Positions 1 through 10,780 of a DNA stretch of 64,000 nt are shown here, in pieces; positions within the stretch are counted from its first letter, which is position 1; each line of letters begins with the position of its first letter. The translations under genes were made by a program, and so were the position numbers. This DNA comes from Pseudomonadota bacterium (lineage in GTDB: Bacteria; Myxococcota_A; UBA796; CAJQPC01), in assembly GCA_024228935.1 (NCBI GenBank), contig JAAESX010000088.1, forward strand, positions 86,543 through 150,542, written 5' to 3'. The notes below the pieces were generated by a model, which ran no database searches, was not told the DNA's origin, and saw only the letters and a list, made by a program, of their open reading frames with translations.

Positions 1-1564
1 CCTCGGCCAGCTCCATGCCCCGTGTCAGATACTCGGGAGCGCCCTCACCGAGCCGGGTCGTCGTCGCGGTCTGGGCCAGGTTGGCGAGCGTGCGGATGTG
101 ACGGAGCGAGCCCGTGCGTTCCGGTCCGATGGCCAGGAGCTGCTCCCAGAGCTGGATCGCGCCGTGTCGGTCACCCGACGCCCCGACGGCGAAGCCCAGG
201 TTGCCGAGCACCCTCTGGGCGAGCGGTGATCGGGCCGGCTCAGGCAGCGACGCCAGGGCCTCACGCAGAATCGGCGCGGCCTGCGCATACCGGGCGGAGA
301 GCAGGCTGATCACGCCGTCCATGCTGAGCAGGCGCCCCCGGGTCGCCGCATCCGGATCCTGGAGCAGCGCTCGGGCCTCGGCGAGCCAGCCCGGGACAGA
401 CGCCGGCTCTCGGGTGAACCGCTCGGCACGCAGGAGCAGCAGCTCGCCCCGCAGGTCGGCGGGCAGGTCCATCTCGAGCGCCTGCGCCAGCAGGCCCACC
501 GCCTGGTCCCGCTGGTCGTCGAAGCCACCGACGCGGTCCGACAGCATCACGCACACGGCGCGCGCGAAGTCCTCGCCCGATGCGTGGTGGACGAGCACCT
601 GGACGTCATCGGCGTGGAGCGGGAAGCCCCCGACCGGGGAGCTGGAGAGGAGTTTCCCCGACCGGGCCGCAGCGGCGGCAGCCAGACAGGCCGAGACCCA
701 GGCGGCGCGTCGGTCCTCGGCCCCCTGGCGGCGCGCGAACTCCCGGGCCGCGAACGGCATCCTCAGCCCGTCGGCGCTGCGGACCAGCCAGGCCTGTTCA
801 TGCAGCACCTCGAGCTGATCGAGCGTCGCGTCTCCGAGGAGCGCCATCGCCGCCTCGATCGAGATGGGTCCGTCGAACAGGCTCAGGCGGAGCGCGGCCT
901 CCTGGTGCGGGGGCTCGAGCGCACCCCAGCTCCAGGCCAGCGCCGCCGCCATCGAGCGCGTCGGATCCAGGCGATCCGCCAGGAGCTCGAGGCTCAGGTG
1001 TCGCCGGACGCCTTCGGCGCCGAGCAGTCGGGCCCGAGCCGCCGCCAGCTCCACCGCGAGCGGCACGCAGGCCAGCTCGTCGACCAGATGGCGCGCCGCC
1101 GGGTCCGCAGGACGACCCGACCGAGCGCAGAACAAGGCCAGGGCATCAGGGGGCTCGAGCGGCTCGACCAGGAACTCGTCCCAGCCCGCGCGCGGCGGCG
1201 GAACCCGGGTGGCGAGCACCAGCCGCAGGCCCTCGACGTCCCGGACCCACTCGGCCAGGACCATCCAGCCGCCATCGGACAGCTCGACGGCGTCCAGCCC
1301 GATGGTCCGCCCACGCAGCGCCAGCGGGACGCGCTCGGCCACGTCCGCCCCGGGTGCGACGCCGAGCGCCGCCGCGACACGGGCCTCCAGGTCATCGGCT
1401 CGCTCGGGCACGTCGACACGCACGCTCTCGGGGCCCAGCGCCTCGACCAGCAGGCGCGACTTCCCTACGCCCGGCCCACCGAAGAGCCCCACGGCACAGC
1501 GGGTCCGCTCCAGCCGCTCGCGCAGCCAGGCGAGCTCGCGGTCGCGACCGAAGAACGACGTCAC
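1..1564 (-). CDS. ATPase-TPR regulator, paralogue of the upstream gene (3' part outside window)
   Basis: The reading frame stays open for 521 codons and runs off the left edge, so the C-terminus is not visible. It starts at a GTG (1564-1562) that overlaps the TGA of the upstream gene as GTGA, which implies translational coupling. The N-terminus reads MTSFFGRDRELAWLRERL, followed by a P-loop (GGPGVGKS) near residue 30. An NB-ARC/STAND-like ATPase region and alpha-helical TPR-like repeats follow, up to the edge. It aligns along its whole visible length with the 1561-3876 product, so the two are tandem duplicates. Whether it also ends in a winged helix cannot be seen. Probable role: a signalling ATPase or transcription regulator; the ligand is unknown. 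Confidence 0.75.
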   Translation of the reverse strand, partial: MTSFFGRDRELAWLRERLERTRCAVGLFGGPGVGKSRLLVEALGPESVRVDVPERADDLEARVAAALGVAPGADVAERVPLALRGRTIGLDAVELSDGGWMVLAEWVRDVEGLRLVLATRVPPPRAGWDEFLVEPLEPPDALALFCARSGRPADPAARHLVDELACVPLAVELAAARARLLGAEGVRRHLSLELLADRLDPTRSMAAALAWSWGALEPPHQEAALRLSLFDGPISIEAAMALLGDATLDQLEVLHEQAWLVRSADGLRMPFAAREFARRQGAEDRRAAWVSACLAAAAAARSGKLLSSSPVGGFPLHADDVQVLVHHASGEDFARAVCVMLSDRVGGFDDQRDQAVGLLAQALEMDLPADLRGELLLLRAERFTREPASVPGWLAEARALLQDPDAATRGRLLSMDGVISLLSARYAQAAPILREALASLPEPARSPLAQRVLGNLGFAVGASGDRHGAIQLWEQLLAIGPERTGSLRHIRTLANLAQTATTTRLGEGAPEYLTRGMELAE

Positions 1565-3876
1565 GACGGCTCGCCCAGCTCGACACGACCGTCCAGCTGG
1601 TACCGGCCGTCCACACACACCACGACGTCCTTCAGCCCCAGCTTGCGAAGCAGCGAGAGCGTCACGTGGAGCCGGTTCTTCGCAGCCTCCCATTGGATCT
1701 GCTCGCCGGGCCAGCCGGCCTGGATCAGCCCGTCGGCATCCGCCTCGCCGACCGACGCCAGGTGCCACAGGATCCGACGCGCCGGCCCTCGACGGGACAG
1801 GTCGACGACCCGGCCGCCGAGCTCGAACGCGTTCGGTCGGACGACCAGCTGGCGTGCTCGACTCTGGAGGATCTGTCGGATGTTCTTCGCATCGAACAGG
1901 TTGCCGGGCCGGGGCTCGGGCACGGGCGCGGTGGGATCCACGAAGGCCGTCAGGACCGAGCGGTCGAAGTCGCTGACGGGCCCGGCCTCCAGGCGATCTC
2001 GCAGCGCCTCGCCCGCGGCAGCGAAGTCCCCACGCAGGGCGCTGACGACGATGCGTGCCTCCATGACCCCCAGGGTCACGCCCGGCCGGGGGGTGTCCAG
2101 TCCCAGCGCCACTTCGCAGGCCGCTGCGGCGGCGTCGAGCTGACCCGCGTCGAGGTAGATCCAGGGAGGCAGCAGCGCCGCCGTGGCGTGAAGCTGCTGT
2201 TCGGGTCCAGCGAGCACACGCACGAGCGCCCGGCGGGTCCGACCCACGTCGACGGGCTCGCCGAGCAGCGTCTTCGCCTCCTGCTCGCGCAGCAGCATGT
2301 ACGCCTCCCACTGCGGCACGGTGTGCCGGCGGGCGAGCTCCATGGCCTCGGCGATGTACGCGAGCGAGCCCCTGCCCGAGCGCACGTTCAGCAGGGCCTG
2401 CGCCATGTTTCGAAGGGTCCGCACACGGGTCAGCGGGTGTCCCCGTCCTTCGTCCCGGCGCAGCAGCTCCTCCCAGACGACCAGCGCCTCGCTCGCGCGG
2501 TCGCCCGACGCCAGCGCCGAGCCGAGGTTCCCCAGGGCACGCTGCGTGGACGGCGACCAGGCCGCGCCGTCGAGCGCCTGGTGGGCAGACTCGAGCAGGG
2601 CGGTGGCCTCGGTCACGCGGCGCCGCACCAGCAGCCCGATGGCCTCGGCATGATCGACGCGCGCCTGGCTCAGCGGGTCCGATGGGAGCCCGGGGCGCGC
2701 GGCCTGGGCGTGCTCGAGCATCTTCATGGGGCCCGAGCCGCGGAACTCGGCCCGGACGAGCTCCAGCTCGAACCACGCCGGAGAATCGACCGCACACGCC
2801 GCCTGGGCGCGATCCAGCAGCCGGCCGCGGAGCGCACCTTCCGGGCCGGTGAACCGATCCCCGAGAACCAGGCACGCCGCCCGAGGCAGCTCGTCGTCGT
2901 CGACGTGATCGAGCAGCTCGAGCAGGTCCGGCTCGGCGACGGGACAGGCGCCGCGGGGGGCGCTGATCCACATCGCGCCGCTTCGGGCCCCGTCCATGGC
3001 CGCGAGGCACCCGCGCACCCACGCCGGCCGCTCACGCTCGGCGTCCTGCAAGGTGACGAACCCGCGCACCGCCACGGGCACGCGCAGCGCAGCGTCCTCG
3101 CGAACGAGCCACGCCTGTTCCTGGAGCGCCGAGAGCAGGTCCAGTGCCGCGGGACCGAGCGTCGTCCGGGCCACCTCGACCGAGAACGCCCCGGCGAACA
3201 GGGCGAGTCGGCGAGCGGCCTGGCGCTCGCTCTCGGTCAAGGCGCTCCAGCTCCAGGACAGCGCCGCCCACATCGAACGCGACGGGTCTCGGCGGTCGGC
3301 AAGGAGCTCGACAGAGAGGCGCTCCCGGACGCCCTCGACGCCCAGCAACCTCGCTCGGGCAGCCGCCAGCTCGATGGCCAACGGAACCCCGGCCAGGTCC
3401 GCGACGAGGGCCTCGACGTGGGGGCTCGACCGGGTCGACCGCGCCCGGAACAAGCCCGCCGCGTCCCGGGCCGGGAGCGGACCGACCAGCAGCTCGTCCC
3501 AACCGACCGGCGGGGCGCCGCGGCCCGCGACGACCAGGCGCAACCCTTCGATGCGGGACCACCCGCCCAGGAGCTCCCAGTCTGCGGGAGAGACCGAGAC
3601 CGTGTCGACCCCGACGATCCGCCCGGCCAGCGCCAACGGCACCCGCTCGGCCCGGTCCGGTCCGGGGGCGACGGCCAAGGCGTCGGCGACCCGCTCGCAC
3701 AGGTCTGCGGTCGGATCCACCGCCACATGCACGGCGTCGGCCGGCAGCGCCTGGGCCAGGAGCCGGGACTTGCCCATTCCGGGGCCACCGAACACCACGA
3801 CCGAGCACCGGGGCGCCCGGAGCCGCTCGTGCAGCCACCCCAGCTCCTGCTCTCGACCGATGAACGACGCCGACAT
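1561..3876 (-). CDS. STAND/NB-ARC-like ATPase with TPR repeats and C-terminal winged-helix DNA-binding domain
   Basis: This 771-residue protein begins MSASFIGREQELGWLHERL and has a P-loop, GGPGMGKS, at residues 30-37. It matches the predicted-ATPase (STAND) class found in AfsR/LuxR-type regulators. The middle, about residues 330-640, is helical with TPR-like spacing. The last 93 residues (about 679-771) look like an OmpR/SARP-type winged helix, including WPGEQIQWEAAKNRLHVTLS and LRKLGL. The DNA-binding domain is therefore C-terminal, the reverse of SARP/AfsR order. Inference: nucleotide- and partner-gated transcription control. The downstream duplicate is coupled through a GTGA overlap. No target can be named. 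Confidence 0.75.
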   Translation of the reverse strand: MSASFIGREQELGWLHERLRAPRCSVVVFGGPGMGKSRLLAQALPADAVHVAVDPTADLCERVADALAVAPGPDRAERVPLALAGRIVGVDTVSVSPADWELLGGWSRIEGLRLVVAGRGAPPVGWDELLVGPLPARDAAGLFRARSTRSSPHVEALVADLAGVPLAIELAAARARLLGVEGVRERLSVELLADRRDPSRSMWAALSWSWSALTESERQAARRLALFAGAFSVEVARTTLGPAALDLLSALQEQAWLVREDAALRVPVAVRGFVTLQDAERERPAWVRGCLAAMDGARSGAMWISAPRGACPVAEPDLLELLDHVDDDELPRAACLVLGDRFTGPEGALRGRLLDRAQAACAVDSPAWFELELVRAEFRGSGPMKMLEHAQAARPGLPSDPLSQARVDHAEAIGLLVRRRVTEATALLESAHQALDGAAWSPSTQRALGNLGSALASGDRASEALVVWEELLRRDEGRGHPLTRVRTLRNMAQALLNVRSGRGSLAYIAEAMELARRHTVPQWEAYMLLREQEAKTLLGEPVDVGRTRRALVRVLAGPEQQLHATAALLPPWIYLDAGQLDAAAAACEVALGLDTPRPGVTLGVMEARIVVSALRGDFAAAGEALRDRLEAGPVSDFDRSVLTAFVDPTAPVPEPRPGNLFDAKNIRQILQSRARQLVVRPNAFELGGRVVDLSRRGPARRILWHLASVGEADADGLIQAGWPGEQIQWEAAKNRLHVTLSLLRKLGLKDVVVCVDGRYQLDGRVELGEPS

Positions 3877-3897
3877 CCCGGCATCACCCTATCCGAG

Positions 3898-4284
3898 CTA
3901 CTCGGCCTCGACCCGGAACGTGAAGTCCAGCGGCAGCTCGCGGGCATTGGTCTGCACGTAGACCCGCCCGAACTCGCCCTCGAAGTCCCCCTCGGAGTCG
4001 CCCTGCTTCCAGGTGATGTAGAGCGTCCCGAAGCCATCGACGGGGATGGGGTCGGCGTCGTGGGTCACCTCGACGCTGTCGAGATCGGACCACGCGTCTT
4101 CGATGATCAGCGGGCGACATCCGGTGCTGTGCAGCTCCATGAAGTCCCAGGCCTCGGCCCCGTGCGCCTGGACCCCGAGGTCGAACCCGGTCCGTGCGAC
4201 CTCGACGTCGGCCAGACAGTCGTCCTCGAAGCCGGTGTCGTAGTACTCGGGCTCGGGGAAGCAGGCGACGATGAGCAGCAGCAT
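3898..4284 (-). CDS. Small lipoprotein with an eight-residue leader
   Basis: This is a 128-residue protein of unknown function. It starts MLLLIVAC, so the lipobox cysteine is residue 8 and there is no basic n-region. An in-frame TAG lies eight codons upstream with no ATG, GTG or TTG between, so the leader cannot be extended. The mature part is acidic and rich in beta-strand-like sequence, with two further cysteines (ECD-like DDC and STGC) that could form a disulfide. It is probably exported and anchored in the envelope. It lies 21 bases downstream of the 1561-3876 start but is read from its own start, divergently from the DUF1993 gene. Confidence 0.65.
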   Translation of the reverse strand: MLLLIVACFPEPEYYDTGFEDDCLADVEVARTGFDLGVQAHGAEAWDFMELHSTGCRPLIIEDAWSDLDSVEVTHDADPIPVDGFGTLYITWKQGDSEGDFEGEFGRVYVQTNARELPLDFTFRVEAE

Positions 4285-4345
4285 GGATACCTCGGGGCCC
4301 GACCTCTAGACCGTACCCGTCTGATCGGCGGGCCTGGAGCCTTCC

Positions 4346-4864
4346 ATGAGCATGTACAACGCAACCGTCCCCCAGTTCACGCAGCTGCTCGACAACCTGA
4401 GCGGCTGGCTGGTCGAGGCCGAGGCGTATGCCGAAGCGCGCGGCTTCGACGTCGCCGTGCTGCTGGACCAGCGGCTGTACCCGGACATGTTCAGCCTGCG
4501 GCGTCAGATCCAGTCCAGCTGCGACAACGTGAAGCTGTGCTGCACCCGGCTGGGTGACGTCGAGGCTCCGAAGCACGAGGACGGAGAGCAGACCTGGGAC
4601 GAGCTAAAGGCCCGGCTCGCCGAGGTCCGCGCCTTCATCCAGGGGCTCGACCCCGAGGGCTTCTCGGACGCCGCCAAGCGCGAACTCACCCCGGGCTTCC
4701 TTCGTGGCCGAGCAGTCCTGGGCCACCACTACCTGAACCAGTTCGCGCTCCCGAACCTCTACTTCCACCTGTCGATGACGTACGCCATCCTGCGCTCGAA
4801 CGGCGTGCAGCTGGGCAAGATGAAGTTCATCGGCAACCTGACGACCTACGAGCCCACCGCATAG
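4346..4864 (+). CDS. DUF1993 family protein
   Basis: This 172-residue cytoplasmic protein matches DUF1993 from its first residues (MSMYNATVPQFTQLLDNL) to its end (FHLSMTYAILRSNGVQLGK). The family is an all-helical DinB-like four-helix fold of unknown biochemical role, common in proteobacteria. Length is normal for the family. No signal peptide is present. It is transcribed divergently from the 3898-4284 lipoprotein across a 61-base gap. The start ATG is the first of two closely spaced ATGs (MSM). Confidence 0.85.
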   Translation: MSMYNATVPQFTQLLDNLSGWLVEAEAYAEARGFDVAVLLDQRLYPDMFSLRRQIQSSCDNVKLCCTRLGDVEAPKHEDGEQTWDELKARLAEVRAFIQGLDPEGFSDAAKRELTPGFLRGRAVLGHHYLNQFALPNLYFHLSMTYAILRSNGVQLGKMKFIGNLTTYEPTA

Positions 4865-4898
4865 TCGATGAAGGCCCGGGCGGGCAGGGCGGGGTGGC

Positions 4899-4910
4899 GG
4901 GTGCGCACCC
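4899..4910. repeat. 12-bp perfect palindrome downstream of the DUF1993 gene
   Basis: GGGTGCGCACCC is self-complementary and lies in the 155-base gap between the DUF1993 stop and yceI. It is not followed by a T-run, so it is not a standard terminator. It could be a weak hairpin or an operator for the following gene. Confidence 0.3.
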
Positions 4911-5019
4911 GAGCTCGCGGAGGTTTGTTCGCGTTCACGCAACAACAGCCTGCGGAAGAACATGATTGTCCTGCTGAAGCCAAGCCTCAGCTTCGAGACA
5001 TCCCCGCAACGGAGAACCC

Positions 5020-5451
5020 ATGTTCCTCAGCCTCCTCGGACTCGCCCTGGCCGGCGACATCGACACCGACAAGTCCTCGATCACCGCGGTCGGCGCCAAG
5101 GTGACCGGCAGCCACGACATCGCCTTCGACGACTGGAGCGGCTCGCTCGAGCTGAAGGACGACAAGCTGTCCGGCGTCTCGGTCACCATCCAGACGGCGT
5201 CGATCCGAGCGGACCACCCCAAGCTGACGGGCCACCTGCAGTCCCCGGACTTCTTCGGCGTCAAGGAGTTCCCGACCGCCACGTTCATCTCGACGGCCGT
5301 GCAGGAGAAGGCCGGAGAGAACGGCGCCACCCACATGCTGAGCGGCGACCTGACGATACACGGCGTCACCAAGGGCATCGCGGTGCCGGCCAAGGTCGAG
5401 GGCGGCACGGTGACGACGAACTTCGTCATCGACCGGCAGGACCAGAGTTGA
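5020..5451 (+). CDS. YceI-like lipocalin-fold protein, short at the C-terminus
   Basis: This 143-residue secreted protein has a 12-residue leader (MFLSLLGLALAG) followed by a YceI domain: the DIDTDKSSITAVGAKVTGSH strand, SPDFFGVKEFPTATF, and LTIHGVTKGIAVP. YceI proteins are periplasmic beta-barrels that bind polyisoprenoid-type lipids. Family members normally continue for about 30 residues after the IxRxDFG motif. Here the protein stops right after FVIDRQD, and the following DNA holds a 9-bp hairpin and a repeated 12-mer. The final beta-strands are therefore missing. A GGAG ribosome-binding site lies at 5011-5014. It may still fold, or it may be a remnant. Confidence 0.7.
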   Translation: MFLSLLGLALAGDIDTDKSSITAVGAKVTGSHDIAFDDWSGSLELKDDKLSGVSVTIQTASIRADHPKLTGHLQSPDFFGVKEFPTATFISTAVQEKAGENGATHMLSGDLTIHGVTKGIAVPAKVEGGTVTTNFVIDRQDQS

Positions 5452-5511
5452 GACCGTCAGGGCAGTCTCAACTCGCCTTCTGGCCGCCACAATCGGACCT
5501 GAGACCGTCAG
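5446..5511. repeat. Hairpin plus direct repeat at the end of yceI
   Basis: AGTTGAGAC (5446-5454) and GTCTCAACT (5465-5473) form a 9-bp stem with a 10-nt loop that includes the yceI stop codon. The 12-mer TGAGACCGTCAG occurs at 5449-5460 and again at 5500-5511. No T-run follows the hairpin. Confidence 0.6.
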
Positions 5512-5555
5512 TTCGGACATGGCAGGACATCAGGTGTGGGGCGGCTTCGACCATC

Positions 5556-5577
5556 GAATGCGTCAACAGACGCATTC
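5556..5577. promoter_or_regulatory. 9-bp stem, 4-nt loop hairpin upstream of the ccm operon
   Basis: GAATGCGTC (5556-5564), loop AACA, GACGCATTC (5569-5577) form a perfect 9-bp inverted repeat that ends 33 bases before the ccmA start. It could be an operator, a terminator for yceI, or a leader hairpin for the ccm transcript. The sequence alone does not decide which. Confidence 0.5.
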
Positions 5578-5610
5578 CTGAATGCCGGCCGCGCGCGTTA
5601 GTTCCGAGCC

Positions 5611-6300
5611 ATGCTCGCCGTCGAGACCAACGACCTGTCCCGCCGCTATGGGCCTCGATGGGCATTGGTCCGGGCGAACCTGCGGATCGAGGAAGGTGAG
5701 CGCTTCCTCATCGTGGGCGCCAACGGCTCGGGCAAGACCACCCTGTTGCGCGTGCTGTCGACGGCGCTGCCTCGAACCCGCGGTGACCTGAAGATCTTCG
5801 GCCGAGACCCGGACGAGGAGCGCCGCGCGGTCCGCCACGACCTGGCGCTCCTGAGCCACCTGCCGGCCATCTACGAGGAGCTGTCGGGCGTCGAGAACCT
5901 GCGCATCTTCCTCGACCTGATGGGCCGCACCGACGAGGCCCCGGAGCCCTGGCTCGAGCGCGTCGGCCTCGAGGTCCGCCCCGACCCCATCTGGTCGTAC
6001 TCGGCGGGCATGAAGAAGCGGCTGTCGTTCGCGCGCATGCTCAGCCAGAAGCCGCGGCTGGCCTTGATCGACGAGCCCTATGGCCAGCTCGATCCAGCGG
6101 GCTTCGGCTTCGTCGACGACCTGCTGACGAGCCTCTCGGACGAGGGCACCACGGTCATCGTCGCGAGCCACCAGGTGAACCGGGCGCGGCACCTGTGCCA
6201 CAACGCGATGCTGCTGCACTCGGGCCAGACCCGCTGGACCGGGCCCGCCGAGCGCATCGACGAGGCCTGGGACGTCCTGCACACCGGGAAGGCCTCGTGA
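5611..6300 (+). CDS. ccmA: CcmA, heme exporter ATP-binding subunit
   Basis: This 229-residue ABC ATPase has Walker A GANGSGKT (residues 36-43), signature YSAGMKKR (130-137) and Walker B LALIDEP (150-156). It powers the CcmABCD complex that releases holo-CcmE during cytochrome c maturation. It is the first gene of a ten-gene-dense run that ends at ccmI, and its TGA overlaps the GTG of ccmB. Length and motif order match the family. Other ABC ATPases look similar, but the order ccmA-B-C-D-E-F-G-H-I settles the assignment. Confidence 0.93.
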   Translation: MLAVETNDLSRRYGPRWALVRANLRIEEGERFLIVGANGSGKTTLLRVLSTALPRTRGDLKIFGRDPDEERRAVRHDLALLSHLPAIYEELSGVENLRIFLDLMGRTDEAPEPWLERVGLEVRPDPIWSYSAGMKKRLSFARMLSQKPRLALIDEPYGQLDPAGFGFVDDLLTSLSDEGTTVIVASHQVNRARHLCHNAMLLHSGQTRWTGPAERIDEAWDVLHTGKAS

Positions 6301-6974
6301 GCTGGGTCGGCCAGGCGGTTCGCATCCTGCGGAAGGACCTGCAGATCGAGTGGCGGGGCAAGGCCCGGGCCTTCGCGCTGGCGACGTTCGCCGGCATCCT
6401 GCTGCTGCTGTTCTCGTTCGCCATCGGGCCGGACACGAAGATGCTGCAGAAGCACGCCGCGGCCTACATCTGGCTGGCTGTCCTGACCGCGTCGACACTG
6501 AGTCTCGCGCAGTCGTTCCGGACCGAGACCGAGCACGGCGCGCTGGAAGGCCTGCGGCTGCTGCCCATCGACTCCCGCGGCCTCTACTACGGCAAGGCGC
6601 TGGCGAACTGGCTCGTGCTGGTGGGGCTCACCGGCCTGCTGATGCCGCTGTCGTTCATCCTCTTCGACCTGTCGCTGAGCGAGTCCCCTCTGAAGCTCGT
6701 CGCCGTGCTGCTGCTGGGCTGTGGAGGCATCGCTGCGCCGGGCACGATGTACTCGGCGCTCACGGCGCGTACGGGGGCCCAACAGCTTATGTTGCCGGTC
6801 CTGCTCTTTCCGCTCCTCGTGCCGGCACTCCTGGCTGCGGTGAAGGCCCTCGGCTTCGTCCTGTTGGGCGATCCGATGGACCAGATCGGCAGCTGGCTGA
6901 CGCTGCTGCTGTGCTTCGACCTCGTGTTCTGGAGCCTCGGCGGCGTGCTCTTCGGCTACCTCATCGAGCAATAG
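6297..6974 (+). CDS. ccmB: CcmB, heme exporter membrane subunit
   Basis: The start is taken as the GTG at 6297, overlapping the ccmA stop as GTGA. This gives 225 residues beginning MSWVGQAVRILRKDLQIEW, the usual CcmB N-terminus and length. About six hydrophobic segments follow, including AFALATFAGILLLLFSFAIG. It forms the membrane channel of the CcmAB transporter. An in-frame extension to 6195 exists but would overlap ccmA heavily and is rejected. Confidence 0.92.
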   Translation: MSWVGQAVRILRKDLQIEWRGKARAFALATFAGILLLLFSFAIGPDTKMLQKHAAAYIWLAVLTASTLSLAQSFRTETEHGALEGLRLLPIDSRGLYYGKALANWLVLVGLTGLLMPLSFILFDLSLSESPLKLVAVLLLGCGGIAAPGTMYSALTARTGAQQLMLPVLLFPLLVPALLAAVKALGFVLLGDPMDQIGSWLTLLLCFDLVFWSLGGVLFGYLIEQ

Positions 6975-7697
6975 ATGGACCCCACGAAAAACAAGGCTGC
7001 ACTCGGCTTCACGCTCCTGGGCTTCCTGCTCGTCGCGTCAGGCCACGCCGCGGGCCTGTTCTGGGCGCCTCGCGAAGCCATGATGGGCGACGTCGGACGC
7101 ATCCTGTACTGCCACGTTCCGACGGCCTGGGTGGCCCTCGTCACCTACCTGATCGCGTTCATCGCGGCGTGCGGCGCCCTGGTCACGACCAAGGACAAGT
7201 GGGACGCGACCACGCACGCCGCCGTCGAGGTCGGGCTGGTCCTGAACACGCTGCTCGTGTTCCAGGGGAGCGTCTGGGCCAAGCCGACGTGGGGCACGTT
7301 CTGGACGTTCGACCCACGCCTCACGACGACGGCCATCATGGCCATCAGCTTCGCCGGCATCCTGGTCCTGAGGCACCTGGTCCACGACCACGACCGACGT
7401 CGCGTCGTCACCAGCGTCGCGGCCATCCTGGCGTTCGTGAACGTGCCCATCGTCTACATGTCGGTGAAGTGGTGGAAGTCGCTCCACCAGACGCAGTCGA
7501 GCCCCGACACCGTCAGCGACCCCATGGTGTGGGTCCTGCGCACGGCGGCGTTCGGCATGCTGTTCCTGTCCATCGGCTTCATCCTGTACCGGCGCGACAT
7601 CGCGCTCAGGCAGATGAAGGCCGACCACGGCGAGACCGAGCTCCCGCCCGAGCAGGACCGCATCGAGCTGGGCCTCAAGCAGAAGGAGACCTCCTGA
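6975..7697 (+). CDS. ccmC: CcmC, heme-handling protein that loads CcmE
   Basis: This 240-residue protein has six membrane segments. The tryptophan-rich heme motif reads WGTFWTFDPRLT (106-117), slightly altered from the usual WWVWD form. Histidines at 47 (CHVP) and 171 (SLHQ) sit where CcmC supplies axial heme ligands. It starts directly after the ccmB stop, and its own TGA overlaps the ATG of ccmD by one base. It presents heme to CcmE on the periplasmic side. Confidence 0.93.
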   Translation: MDPTKNKAALGFTLLGFLLVASGHAAGLFWAPREAMMGDVGRILYCHVPTAWVALVTYLIAFIAACGALVTTKDKWDATTHAAVEVGLVLNTLLVFQGSVWAKPTWGTFWTFDPRLTTTAIMAISFAGILVLRHLVHDHDRRRVVTSVAAILAFVNVPIVYMSVKWWKSLHQTQSSPDTVSDPMVWVLRTAAFGMLFLSIGFILYRRDIALRQMKADHGETELPPEQDRIELGLKQKETS

Positions 7698-7804
7698 TGG
7701 ACGGCGTGATCACCGGTGGCTGGGAGTACGTCTGGACCGTCTACGGAGCGACCTGGTTCGTCCTGACGGGCTACTTCGCGTACCTGATGACGGGGACCCG
7801 ATGA
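7697..7804 (+). CDS. ccmD: CcmD-like small membrane protein
   Basis: This 35-residue protein has a single hydrophobic segment, WFVLTGYFAYLM, after a Trp/Tyr-rich N-terminus (GGWEYVWTVYGATW). The ATG overlaps the ccmC TGA, and the TGA overlaps the ccmE ATG as ATGA, so it is locked into the operon. Its size, position and aromatic N-terminus fit CcmD, which helps free holo-CcmE from CcmABC. It lacks an obvious basic C-terminal tail. Confidence 0.8.
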   Translation: MDGVITGGWEYVWTVYGATWFVLTGYFAYLMTGTR

Positions 7805-8267
7805 GCAGCAAGAAGCAGGAAGGAGTCGTCTTCCTCGTCGGCGCGCTCGCCGTCGCCGGGGCCGCGCTCGGGCTCGTCTGGTTCGCCAGCGACGAGATGG
7901 GCGAGAACCTCGTCTACTACTGGACGCCGGCCGAGGTCCACGCCGCGGGCGCCGAGGCCTACGGGCCCACCATCCGCCTGGGCGGCCTCGTGAAGGAAGG
8001 CACGCTCGACTGGAACCCCGAGGCCCAGACCGTCGACCTGGTCGTGACCGACACCACCGGCGCCGAGCTGCCGATCCACGCCCAGGGCGCCCCCCCGCAG
8101 ATGCTGCGCGAAGGCATCGGCGTCGTGGTCGAGGGCACGCTGCGAGCCGACGGCACGTTCGAGACCGACCGGCTGATGGTCAAGCACAGCAACGAGTACA
8201 AGTCGGACTTCGAGGACATGTCTCCCGCCGAACGCGCCGCCATGTACGAGACCATCTCGGACGACAT

Positions 8268-8271
<4 letters not shown>
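7801..8271 (+). CDS. ccmE: CcmE, periplasmic heme chaperone
   Basis: This 156-residue protein has one N-terminal membrane anchor (about residues 8-28) and an OB-fold domain. The heme-binding motif HSNEY is present, with His129 as the predicted covalent heme attachment site and Tyr133 as the axial ligand (HxxxY). REGIGVVVEGTL matches the conserved family block. It shuttles heme from CcmC to CcmF. Its TGA overlaps the TTG start of ccmF. Confidence 0.93.
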
Positions 8272-10243
<1,972 letters not shown>

Positions 10244-10247
<4 letters not shown>

Positions 10248-10780
10248 GCGAGCCGGCCAGCGGACCGCGCCTGTGGATCCTGGGTCTGGGGCTCGTGCTG
10301 CTGATCCCGATGGTCTGGGTGCTGGCGAGCGGCTTCGGAAAGGACCCTCACGCCGTGCCCGACGCCATGACCGGCGAGGTCGCGCCGCCGTTCTCGCTGC
10401 ACACGATGGACGGCGAGCTCGTCACGCTGAAGGAGCTCGAAGGGCGCCCCGTCGTCCTGAACTTCTGGTCGACCTGGTGCGTGCCCTGCAAGATCGAGCA
10501 CCCCGTCCTGCAGAACGGGGCCTCGACGTACGGGCCGCGCGGGGTGGTCTTCCTGGGCGTGCTCTACGGCGACACCGAGGCCGCTGCCCGGCCCTTCCTG
10601 AAGAAGAACGGCAGCACCTACCCGACGCTCCTGGACCCCGACGGCGCCACCGCCGTGGACTACGGCGTGGCCGGCGTCCCGGAGACATTCTTCATCGACG
10701 GCGACGGCATGATCGTCCGCAAGGTCGCGGGCCCCGTCTCGGCCGATGTCCTCATCACCACACTCGAGGGGATGCTGTGA
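10244..10780 (+). CDS. ccmG: CcmG/DsbE-type thioredoxin
   Basis: The GTG at 10244 overlaps the ccmF stop. This gives 178 residues with an N-terminal anchor (LWILGLGLVLLIPMVWVLA) and a thioredoxin domain whose active site is WCVPC (Cys79, Cys82). The family reduces the CXXCH cysteines of apocytochromes in the periplasm. Downstream motifs include a cis-proline-like GVPETFFID. It is coupled to ccmH by a GTGA overlap. Confidence 0.92.

Noticed and set aside
580..4557. Very long open frame on the plus strand opposite the ATPase regulators
   Set aside because: It is Arg/Pro-rich with no recognisable domain and runs antisense to two well-supported genes. It reflects the lack of stops in GC-rich codon positions.
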